Source: Nitrospirota bacterium (GTDB lineage: Bacteria > Nitrospirota > Nitrospiria > Nitrospirales > NS-4). Taken from it: a stretch of DNA of 5,323 nt. Where the stretch lies: the NCBI GenBank assembly GCA_005877855.1, contig VBOF01000236.1:1-5323 (forward strand). Direction: 5' to 3'. Both the position numbers and the translations under genes were made by a program. Positions 1-5,295 of this stretch are shown here, piece after piece (positions within the stretch are counted from its first letter, which is position 1; each line of letters starts with the position of its first letter). A model generated the notes under the pieces. The model made no database searches and was not told the origin of the DNA. It was given only the letters and a program-made list of their open reading frames with translations.

Positions 1-1
1 G

Positions 2-70
2 AAAGATATTGGCGCTGATGTCGATGCCCTCAATGCTGCCACAGCCTGCGCCGTCAGCGGGGCTTGCGGC
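2..70 (+). other. C-terminal tail of an upstream domain, possibly a right-handed beta-helix
   Basis: The first 23 residues begin K-D-I-G-A-D-V and continue with an Ala/Cys-rich stretch ending S-G-A-C-G, just before the Pro-rich linker at 71-85. A [PR]-D-I-G-A-[YDF]-[EV] phrase commonly closes parallel beta-helix (pectate-lyase-like) domains in secreted bacterial proteins. I therefore infer that a beta-helix domain lies upstream of the window. Only the end is visible, so this is a motif-level guess. Two cysteines lie within eight residues and could form a small disulfide loop. Confidence 0.4.
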
Positions 71-3000
71 GCACTCCCCCCGCCTGATACCACACCTCCC
101 ACCGTGTTCCTTTCGGCTCCCACGAGTGGAGAGACAGTTTCAGGCTCTGCAGACACCACCCCTCCACCTGCACCAGGAACTCCCTCGATTACTCCTTCCA
201 GCACCAATTCAACCGGAGCCACCTTTTCTATCACCTGGCCTCAATCCATTGATCAGCCTTCCAATACCGCTGTTCCCGCGTATCTTTGGAACGCGGCGTA
301 CAATGACGGCCAATCTCCCAAGTCGGGGACTGTCTCCGCCAACTCTCTCATGCTCTCGATGCCTTATCATACAAGCGGTACTACTCGATCAGGCTTCTTC
401 TGCGTGAAGTCAGTAGATGCCGCAGGGAATCAAAGCCTCGATCAATCCTGCAATGCCTTTACGGTTCCGGCTCTTTCTACAATCTCAGCGCCACCACCTC
501 CACCATCTTCAGCAACATGGCCGAACGAACCGGCTGGTTTTACTCCGCTCACGGATTGGCCATTCAACACGGTCACGGGGAGCGGGTGGAATCAGAACAC
601 CGGGAATGCGACTATTGTCCCAGACGGCACAGCACCGCTTTCACCGGCAAATGTCATGCAGATGCCCTATCCGGCCGGATTCGTCGCTGGATCCGCTCCT
701 GACACTGTCTGGCGCAGTCTCGGGGTCGATGAAATGTATTTCGGATTCTGGTGGAAGCCTTCAAATCCATGGCAGGACCAAACGGCAGGGAACAAGATCG
801 TATTCCCCGACGTTGGGACAAATCATACTTTTCTCATCATGATGCCGGGCAATCACGAAATTTGGGCGCAGCTCGATTTTGGAGCAGACAACAGCCACTT
901 GTTGAATGCCGGACCTAGCGCCCCAGGCCCCATCAACGTCTGGGGCAATCGAGTAACCGTATCTCTTGGGCAATGGCATCGGATTGAAGGTCACATGAAA
1001 AAGAGCACGAACTCGACGTCCAGAGATGGAATTCTGCGATGGTGGGTAGACGGGGTGAACGCCGGCAACTACACCAATGTCAATTATCTCGGTACATTTC
1101 AAGAGTTTCAATTCAGTCCTACATGGGGCGGGGTTGGCGGCACCAAGACCGAGAATGATTATTACTGGTACGATCATGTCCGCATAAGTATCCCAGGAAC
1201 TGGTACCACACCACCGCCGCCGCCGCCGCCTCCCGCTTCAACCCTCATTCAAGAAGGCTTCGAAGATACGGCATTTTCCGGAAGAGGATGGTATGACAAC
1301 ACCACTCCTATCGTAACGACCGCGCAGCATCACAGCGGGGTCGGCGCTGCAGAGTTTCATTTTCTGCCGGGTGCTACCACCGCAGTTAATGGGGGATCGA
1401 TGCGGCATCTTTTCACCCCATCCAATTCGGTCTACATCAGCTATTGGGTGAAGTACAGCACCAATTGGGTCGGTTCGGGGCAATTATTCCATCCCCACGA
1501 GTTCCTCATCTTGAGCAATCAGGATGGAGACTTTGACGGCCCTTCACATAACTGGCTTACCGCATATATTGAGCATAATTACCAAAACGGCGGCATCCCG
1601 CGCTTAGCACTCCAGGACAATAAAATGATCAACACCACGTTCGGCACTCCTCCGGTCAATCTTGTGGGGATTACCGAAAACCGTTCGACTGACGGCTGTA
1701 ACGGTGTTGTTGAAACCGGTGTGGTCACGAGCTGCTTCAACATGCCGCCGTGGTATAACGGCAAAGAGATCTCTGCTCCCCAGGTGTGGTTTCAACCAAA
1801 TCCCGGCACCAACTACAAAGGCGACTGGAATCATGTGGAGGCCTATTTCAAACTCAATTCAATTGCGGGAGGTATCGGCCAAGCCGATGGCACGGCGCAA
1901 TACTGGTTCAATGGTATGCCCGTTATTGATCGTCACGATATCGTCTTCCGCACTGGCATAAATCCGAATATCCAGTTTCACCAATTTATGATTGCGCCCT
2001 ATATCGGCTCCGGTTCTCCCGCTGACCAATACATGTGGGTTGATGATCTTGCCGTGGGAGATCAATCTCCGTATGCGGCATCTCCTGTGCCTGACCCAGC
2101 GCCAGCACCCACACCACCCCCCCCTTCAACCACCGACGCCACTCCACCTCCTGCTCCCGGAACTCCTTTGATCACCCTTTCCAGCACCAATTCAACCGGA
2201 GCTACCTTCACGATTTCTTGGACTCAATCCGTTGATCAACCCTCCAATACAGCAGTTCCCACTTACACCTGGACTGCAGGATACAATGATGGACAATCTC
2301 CTAGGTCAGGCACAGTCTCCACCAACTCTCTCACGCTGACTATGTCCTACCACACAAGCGGCACTCCTCAATCTGGTTTCTTCTGTGTGAAAGCGAAGGA
2401 TGCCGCAGGGAATCAAAGTATCGATCAATCGTGCAATGCATTGACGGTTCCGGCACCTCCTACAACACCTCCACCCCCGCCACCCTCATCCTCATCCCTC
2501 TACTTCAATTCTTCGGAGTCCGGATGTAACGGCTCTGATCCGAATGTGCTCTGGTGCGATGATTTTGAACGCGGCTATTGGGCCAAGACTATGGCTGATC
2601 CAAGTGCCACGAATGGAGGTTGGAACATGACTCCATTTAGTCCCGCCTGGCCGGATCCGGCAGGCACGAACTATGGGCGTTGCGGCAGCGCAGGAGCCGC
2701 CGGCACAAATTGTTCGGCCGACTCCGGCCAACCCAGCGTTGGCCAGGGTCAGCATGCCGCGATGGGCGACCATGGCTTCGTCAATAACACAACTGTCTCT
2801 GAATTCTATTTTCGCATCTACGTCCAGCCTCAGCCGAACATGCAATACAGTACCAACAATAAGTTCCTGACTTTTAATCCGTTTCCGGGCTCGGGTGGGA
2901 TCTTCTTCGGTGGCGTTGCGGCACCCGTTGCGGGAGATTTGGGCATGGCGCCAGTTTATGAGCAGACCATCTACAATAATCCCTTCCGCTACCAGAATCG

Positions 3001-4387
3001 CAATTGCGCGGGGGGTGCCACGCATCTCCGCAGCGCTTCTGGATACTATCCCGGGGCTGCAACCGATCCGATCTGCGACACAACGTTTGTGCCTGTAGCT
3101 CAAAACCCCGCGCATTGGTACTTCATAGAAGCGCACGTCAAACTCAACTCACCCGGTGTCGCCAATGGTGTTTTTGAGCTCTGGGTGAATGATTGCGGCA
3201 CGAGCGGCGTTTGTTCCGGTGCGCCAATATTGCGTTCGCAGTATTCCGATATCCAATATGTTGGACCGAGCGGCAATAATTTCGGTTATTCACAAATTGG
3301 GTCCGTCTGGGTAGAAAACTGGCAGAACCCAGCTATGACTGGTAGTGAGCGCTATGATCAAATCAAAGCTTCCAAAGTCGGCCCCATCGGCTTTGCCGGA
3401 TCAACTGGAACAACACCGCCTCCACCCCCACCATCTTCTTCCAGTGCGTTTTGGACGGAAGATTGGGCGGGATATACGGTCGGCGACAACTGTTTCCATA
3501 ATGCAAACTGGAACCGCGCCAACGATGGGCAGTTCAACCCGGACATCGTCACGAGCGCCAATGGTCTCGTGTTCAGTGGAACGCAGGCGTGTCACGGCCA
3601 CTACACGGTTCCCTCCGGTACTGGCGCCTCCGGCACATACGCCGACCGATTTTTCGGCACGACAGTCTCCGAGGTGTGGGGGCGGGTAATGCACCGTGTC
3701 ACCGGACCAAATGGAGTGGGAACCTTCACGTACGCTCCTGATTCAAACAAGCGGTACCAGATTATGAACAGTAACTTGCCTGCGAACACGCTATCGAATT
3801 TCTGGGTCGAAGGCTTCGCCGACACGAATGGTATCGGGTATGTCGCGCAGACCCCAACCCTCGGCACCATCAACTACAAGCCGAATGTCGCCAACATCGC
3901 GGTAACTGACCCTACGCACTGGTACTGCCTTGAACAGCACATCAAAGCTGGCACGCCCGGCAATGCCGATGGCGTGCTCGAAGCGTGGGTGGACGGCACG
4001 CAGACCGTCAGTTATACGGGTCAGAACTTCGTCGGCGTCGGTCAAGATCCGACCCAACTCTTCGCCAATGTGCGGATGTACATCCAGCTTGGGGTCGGTG
4101 AGGGGTATTTTGAACTTCTCACCTTTGGCACGACGCGGATAGGCTGTCCTACACCATCTCCAACCCCGACGCCAACTCCAACTCCCACACCTCCGCCGCC
4201 CCCTCCATCTTCCACCGACACCACGCCACCTCCAACCCCAGGCGCTCTTTCTATTACACTCTCCTCAACCAACTCCACCGGAGCTACCTTTGGCATCTCC
4301 TGGCCTCAATCGATTGATCAACCTTCCAATACTGCTGTCCCAACCTACTCCTGGACGGCAGGATCATTGATGCAACAGGGAATGTGA
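2..4387 (+). CDS. Giant modular secreted protein with FN3-like and ConA/polysaccharide-lyase-like domains (5' partial, prematurely terminated)
   Basis: Frame 2 is open from the window edge to TGA at 4385-4387, giving 1461 residues, so the start codon lies upstream. The GTG at 104 is internal, because open homologous coding sequence precedes it. Domains by residue (counted from base 2): beta-helix-like tail 1-23, Ig-like first strand 29-50, FN3-like 51-157, jelly-roll A 173-397, B 414-687, FN3-like 712-818, jelly-roll C 833-1132, D 1149-1382, truncated FN3-like 1406-1454. Domains are separated by Pro/Ser/Thr linkers typical of extracellular multidomain enzymes and adhesins. Each jelly-roll carries a W-x-x-[hydrophobic]-E-x-[HY]-x-K element followed by [DN]-G and W-x-[DN/N], as in ConA-like lectin/lyase folds. 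The last seven residues (SLMQQGM) are out-of-frame read-through after a deletion in the third FN3 module; the original protein continued in frame 1. Inferred role: glycan binding or degradation outside the cell. Reaction and substrate cannot be named. The signal peptide would be upstream. Confidence 0.9.
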   Translation, partial: KDIGADVDALNAATACAVSGACGALPPPDTTPPTVFLSAPTSGETVSGSADTTPPPAPGTPSITPSSTNSTGATFSITWPQSIDQPSNTAVPAYLWNAAYNDGQSPKSGTVSANSLMLSMPYHTSGTTRSGFFCVKSVDAAGNQSLDQSCNAFTVPALSTISAPPPPPSSATWPNEPAGFTPLTDWPFNTVTGSGWNQNTGNATIVPDGTAPLSPANVMQMPYPAGFVAGSAPDTVWRSLGVDEMYFGFWWKPSNPWQDQTAGNKIVFPDVGTNHTFLIMMPGNHEIWAQLDFGADNSHLLNAGPSAPGPINVWGNRVTVSLGQWHRIEGHMKKSTNSTSRDGILRWWVDGVNAGNYTNVNYLGTFQEFQFSPTWGGVGGTKTENDYYWYDHVRISIPGTGTTPPPPPPPPASTLIQEGFEDTAFSGRGWYDNTTPIVTTAQHHSGVGAAEFHFLPGATTAVNGGSMRHLFTPSNSVYISYWVKYSTNWVGSGQLFHPHEFLILSNQDGDFDGPSHNWLTAYIEHNYQNGGIPRLALQDNKMINTTFGTPPVNLVGITENRSTDGCNGVVETGVVTSCFNMPPWYNGKEISAPQVWFQPNPGTNYKGDWNHVEAYFKLNSIAGGIGQADGTAQYWFNGMPVIDRHDIVFRTGINPNIQFHQFMIAPYIGSGSPADQYMWVDDLAVGDQSPYAASPVPDPAPAPTPPPPSTTDATPPPAPGTPLITLSSTNSTGATFTISWTQSVDQPSNTAVPTYTWTAGYNDGQSPRSGTVSTNSLTLTMSYHTSGTPQSGFFCVKAKDAAGNQSIDQSCNALTVPAPPTTPPPPPPSSSSLYFNSSESGCNGSDPNVLWCDDFERGYWAKTMADPSATNGGWNMTPFSPAWPDPAGTNYGRCGSAGAAGTNCSADSGQPSVGQGQHAAMGDHGFVNNTTVSEFYFRIYVQPQPNMQYSTNNKFLTFNPFPGSGGIFFGGVAAPVAGDLGMAPVYEQTIYNNPFRYQNRNCAGGATHLRSASGYYPGAATDPICDTTFVPVAQNPAHWYFIEAHVKLNSPGVANGVFELWVNDCGTSGVCSGAPILRSQYSDIQYVGPSGNNFGYSQIGSVWVENWQNPAMTGSERYDQIKASKVGPIGFAGSTGTTPPPPPPSSSSAFWTEDWAGYTVGDNCFHNANWNRANDGQFNPDIVTSANGLVFSGTQACHGHYTVPSGTGASGTYADRFFGTTVSEVWGRVMHRVTGPNGVGTFTYAPDSNKRYQIMNSNLPANTLSNFWVEGFADTNGIGYVAQTPTLGTINYKPNVANIAVTDPTHWYCLEQHIKAGTPGNADGVLEAWVDGTQTVSYTGQNFVGVGQDPTQLFANVRMYIQLGVGEGYFELLTFGTTRIGCPTPSPTPTPTPTPTPPPPPPSSTDTTPPPTPGALSITLSSTNSTGATFGISWPQSIDQPSNTAVPTYSWTAGSLMQQGM
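86..151 (+). other. Remnant of a bacterial Ig-like domain (first strand only)
   Basis: The sequence reads D-T-T-P-P-T-V-F-L-S-A-P and then T-S-G-E-T-V-S-G-S. This is the standard opening of the bacterial Ig-like repeats that usually run D-T-T-P-P-T-V-S-L-T-A-P followed by a G-x-T-V-S-G turn. A full domain of this kind would be about 85-95 residues, but here only about 22 are present before a second D-T-T-P-P, which opens FN3-like module 1. It looks like an in-frame fusion or deletion that replaced most of the Ig domain. The frame is intact. Confidence 0.6.
152..472 (+). repeat. FN3-like module 1 (107 residues)
   Basis: The first of three homologous modules opens with D-T-T-P-P-P-A-P-G-T-P, has a central Y-N-D-G-Q-S-P and G-F-F-C-V-K, and ends D-A-A-G-N-Q-S-x-D-Q-S-C-N-A. 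The beta-sandwich strand pattern and the D-x-A-G-N motif fit fibronectin type III or Ig-like modules of secreted bacterial proteins. Two conserved cysteines (in FFCVK and DQSCN) lie about 17 residues apart and probably form a disulfide. By manual alignment, 85 of 107 residues match module 2 (2135-2455), with no gap. Its likely role is as a spacer or binding module between jelly-roll domains. Confidence 0.75.
473..517 (+). other. Proline/serine-rich interdomain linker 1
   Basis: The codons read L-S-T-I-S-A-P-P-P-P-P-S-S-A-T between FN3-like module 1 and domain A. A run of five prolines followed by serines is a typical flexible, protease-resistant linker of extracellular modular proteins. Confidence 0.8.
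518..1192 (+). other. Domain A: ConA/lectin-like jelly-roll, polysaccharide-lyase-like
   Basis: This segment of about 225 residues opens W-P-N-E-P-A-G-F and is rich in aromatic and Gly/Asn residues. Its signature is at 974-1054: W-H-R-I-E-G-H-M-K, then a short loop, D-G-I-L-R-W-W-V-D-G. It is followed by an F-Q-F-S-P-T-W-G-G strand and closes Y-Y-W-Y-D-H-V-R-I-S. This W..[IV]E...K / DG...W.DG / [YF]D.[VI] arrangement recurs in ConA-like laminarinase, lyase and LamG folds, including families related to alginate and heparin lyases. Sequence divergence from domains C-E is large. Whether it is catalytic or only binds glycan cannot be decided from the sequence. Confidence 0.6.
1193..1240 (+). other. 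Proline linker 2 with a (CCG)5 microsatellite
   Basis: The linker encodes P-G-T-G-T-T, then eight prolines, then A-S. Five consecutive CCG codons (1214-1228) form a short trinucleotide repeat. Slippage would change linker length in steps of one proline without breaking the frame. Confidence 0.8.
1241..2062 (+). other. Domain B: large ConA-like jelly-roll domain
   Basis: This segment of about 274 residues opens T-L-I-Q-E-G-F-E-D, the usual first strand of lyase or LamG-like domains (an [FY]-E-[DS] strand). The shared signature is at 1826-1915: W-N-H-V-E-A-Y-F-K-L-N, then A-D-G-T-A-Q-Y-W-F-N-G. The final strand reads M-W-V-D-D-L-A-V-G-D. Between the first strand and the signature are a histidine-containing F-H-P-H-E-F element (near 1487-1504) and a loop with two cysteines (D-G-C-N-G and T-S-C-F-N). 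It is the longest insert-bearing copy apart from C and is only distantly related to the other four. Inferred role: glycan binding or cleavage, with no substrate assignable. Confidence 0.6.
2063..2134 (+). other. Ala/Pro/Thr-rich interdomain linker 3
   Basis: After domain B the protein runs Q-S-P-Y-A-A-S-P-V-P-D-P-A-P-A-P-T-P-P-P-P and then S-T-T, up to FN3-like module 2. The composition (alternating Ala-Pro, then a Pro run) differs from the other linkers. Confidence 0.75.
2135..2455 (+). repeat. FN3-like module 2 (107 residues)
   Basis: Same length (321 nt) as module 1 and about 79% identical to it in protein by manual count (22 differences). It opens D-A-T-P-P-P-A-P-G-T-P and ends D-Q-S-C-N-A-L-T-V-P-A, with the conserved cysteine pair. 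At DNA level it shares exact blocks with module 1, for example 24 bp at 2179-2202 versus 196-219, and the 20 bp that begins at the GAT codon at 2399. Other stretches differ at many third positions, so this duplication is older than the 158-bp repeat. It is the best reference for measuring the lesion in module 3. Confidence 0.8.
2456..2497 (+). other. Proline/serine linker 4
   Basis: It encodes P-P-T-T, six prolines and four serines before domain C. The 158-bp perfect repeat begins inside it at 2480, on a codon boundary. Confidence 0.8.
2480..2637 (+). repeat. Perfect 158-bp direct repeat, copy 1
   Basis: Read base by base, it is identical to 4453-4610 (offset 1973). It starts in the Pro linker and ends within domain C just after the M-T-P-F codons. 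The base before (2479 G versus 4452 A) and the base after (2638 T versus 4611 C) differ, and flanking domain sequence is clearly diverged. The sharp edges inside otherwise divergent paralogues indicate recent gene conversion or duplication. Confidence 0.95.
2498..3397 (+). other. Domain C: cysteine-containing jelly-roll domain, paralogue of domain E
   Basis: This segment of 300 residues opens L-Y-F-N-S-S-E-S-G-C-N-G, followed by W-C-D-D-F-E-R-G-Y-W, a ConA-like first strand with flanking cysteines. A G-R-C-G...T-N-C pair, an A-M-G-D-H motif and the signature W-Y-F-I-E-A-H-V-K-L-N...A-N-G-V-F-E-L-W-V-N-D-C (3116-3196) follow. It closes Y-D-Q-I-K-A-S-K-V-G-P-I-G-F. From memory, the closing D-Q-I-x-x-S-x-x-G-P-I-G-F phrase recurs in uncharacterised lyase-like domains of environmental bacteria. 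Relative to E it has a longer middle region (about 33 extra residues, including a C-A-G-G...D-P-I-C-D loop). The several cysteines suggest disulfides and export. Confidence 0.65.
3398..3445 (+). other. Proline/serine linker 5
   Basis: It encodes G-S-T-G-T-T, six prolines and four serines between domains C and D. The layout closely resembles linkers 4 and 7, with different codons. Confidence 0.8.
3446..4147 (+). other. Domain D: ConA-like jelly-roll domain
   Basis: This segment of about 234 residues opens A-F-W-T-E-D-W-A-G-Y-T-V-G-D-N-C-F. The signature is at 3920-3997: W-Y-C-L-E-Q-H-I-K-A-G-T-P-G-N-A-D-G-V-L-E-A-W-V-D-G. It ends with strands Y-I-Q-L-G-V-G and F-E-L-L-T-F-G-T-T-R-I-G-C. It is related to C and E mainly through the signature and the following strands. 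The opening is different, and it lacks the Y-D-Q-I...G-P-I-G-F ending. The overall shape fits a glycan-binding or lyase-like beta-sandwich. No catalytic residues can be claimed. Confidence 0.6.
4148..4216 (+). repeat. (Pro-Thr)n linker 6 with low-complexity DNA
   Basis: It encodes P-T-P-S followed by alternating P-T units, then six prolines and S-S-T. The DNA is a degenerate CCA-ACT hexamer array. Pro-Thr linkers are common in secreted carbohydrate-active proteins and are potential O-glycosylation sites. It is the longest linker in the window and the only Pro-Thr array. Confidence 0.85.
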
Positions 4388-4425
4388 GCGTTGATCAATC
4401 CTGCAACGCATTTACCGTGCCGGCA
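4217..4425 (+). repeat. FN3-like module 3, internally deleted and frameshifted
   Basis: It opens D-T-T-P-P-P-T-P-G and keeps the first half (S-S-T-N-S-T-G-A-T-F, Q-S-I-D-Q-P-S-N-T-A-V-P) in frame 2 up to G at 4361-4363. The last part (D-A-T-G-N-V-S-V-D-Q-S-C-N-A-F-T-V-P-A) is read in frame 1 from 4369. The module is 209 nt against 321 nt in modules 1 and 2, a net loss of 112 nt (37 codons plus one base). The YNDGQSP region and the first conserved Cys (FFCVK) are gone, so the module cannot fold as the others do even if the frame were restored. Confidence 0.85.
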
Positions 4426-4470
4426 CCAGTTACGACTCCGCCTCCACCCCCACCACCCTCATCCTCATCC
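4426..4470 (+). other. Proline/serine linker 7 (frame 1)
   Basis: In frame 1 it encodes P-V-T-T, six prolines and four serines before domain E. The layout matches linker 4 before domain C, which supports the frame assignment after the lesion. Confidence 0.75.
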
Positions 4471-4610
4471 CTCTACTTCAATTCTTCGGAGTCCGGATGT
4501 AACGGCTCTGATCCGAATGTGCTCTGGTGCGATGATTTTGAACGCGGCTATTGGGCCAAGACTATGGCTGATCCAAGTGCCACGAATGGAGGTTGGAACA
4601 TGACTCCATT
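4453..4610 (+). repeat. Perfect 158-bp direct repeat, copy 2
   Basis: It is identical to 2480-2637. It is read in frame 1 here and in frame 2 in copy 1, but the encoded peptide is the same: linker prolines through W-N-M-T-P-F. It lies 82 bp downstream of the module 3 lesion. Confidence 0.95.
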
Positions 4611-5271
4611 CCCGCCCGCAGGCAGCTGGCCTGATTCAGCAGGCACGAACTTCGGCCGCTGCGGAGGACAAGGTGTCGCCGGAACCAATTGTGCCGTAAC
4701 GAGCGGTTTTCATCCAAACGCCATAGGACAAGCTCCGGCAATGGGCGATCACAGCTTTAACGGGACCCAAAGTGTCGATGATATCTATATGCGCCACTAC
4801 CGTAAGTTCCTTCCTGGTTTTCAATTCGGCGCTGAAAAGATTTGGACGGTCAATGCCTGCTGTGCCGGAATCGGGGGCATCAAATTTGCCAATAACTCTC
4901 TAGGGGCGGTAGCTTCGGTGGGTTCGCAGGCAAGTCCTGTAACCACTGTTGCGGCCGAAGACGCCAACCGCTCCTGGAACTATACGGTCACTTCCGGCAA
5001 CTGGTATTACATAGAAGAGCACATCAAATTAAATACTCCGGGCGTTGCAAATGGTGTTCTTGAAATATGGGCCGACAACTGCGGCGCCAACGGTCTTGGA
5101 TGCACGGGAACTCCCACCCTGCGTGCGCAATACACCAATGTGCTGTGGCGTCTTGCCGGCGATAATACCCAGATTGGTTCCATCTGGCTTGAAAGTTGGT
5201 CGAATATTCCGTCCATCGGCGAAGAATACTACGACCAGATCAAAGTCTCCAACGTAGGCCCAATCGGCTTC
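4471..5271 (+). other. Domain E: jelly-roll domain, paralogue of C (frame 1)
   Basis: This segment of 267 residues has the same opening as C (identical DNA), including W-C-D-D-F-E. It then diverges: G-R-C-G-G-Q-G, A-M-G-D-H, a N-A-C-C-A-G-I-G-G-I-K-F strand, and the signature at 5002-5082 (W-Y-Y-I-E-E-H-I-K-L-N-T-P-G-V-A-N-G-V-L-E-I-W-A-D-N-C). It closes Y-D-Q-I-K-V-S-N-V-G-P-I-G-F. All family hallmarks are present without a stop, so the domain itself is intact although separated from the upstream frame. Predicted role as for C: extracellular glycan-interacting beta-sandwich. Confidence 0.65.
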
Positions 5272-5295
5272 ACGCCAATGGGAACCCCTCCTTCC

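Noticed and set aside
104..106. GTG at 104 as the start codon of the large gene
   Set aside because: Frame 2 is open from base 2, and the residues before 104 continue the same Ig-like phrase (D-T-T-P-P-T-V), so 104 is internal.
9..407. Open frame of 132 codons on the + strand in another frame
   Set aside because: It overlaps FN3-like module 1; its Pro/Leu/His-rich translation is typical of an out-of-frame reading of Pro/Ser/Thr-rich coding DNA.
2492..3136. Long reverse-strand open frame (214 codons)
   Set aside because: It lies wholly opposite domain C, shows no recognisable domain, and is explained by the codon bias of the sense strand. The other reverse-strand frames (e.g. 761-1177, 3601-3873) are the same case.
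4361..4387. Programmed ribosomal frameshift joining frame 2 to frame 1
   Set aside because: A -1 shift would be needed, but I see no X-XXY-YYZ slippery heptamer in the overlap and no obvious strong downstream stem-loop. The missing module centre is better explained by a deletion.
152..4425. Regular repeats as a CRISPR array or transposon ends
   Set aside because: The repeats are long protein-coding modules in direct orientation with coding spacers. No short palindromic repeats, terminal inverted repeats or transposase were seen.
4388..4460. Terminator after the TGA at 4387
   Set aside because: No GC-rich hairpin followed by a T run is visible; the sequence continues as coding DNA homologous to module 3 and its linker.
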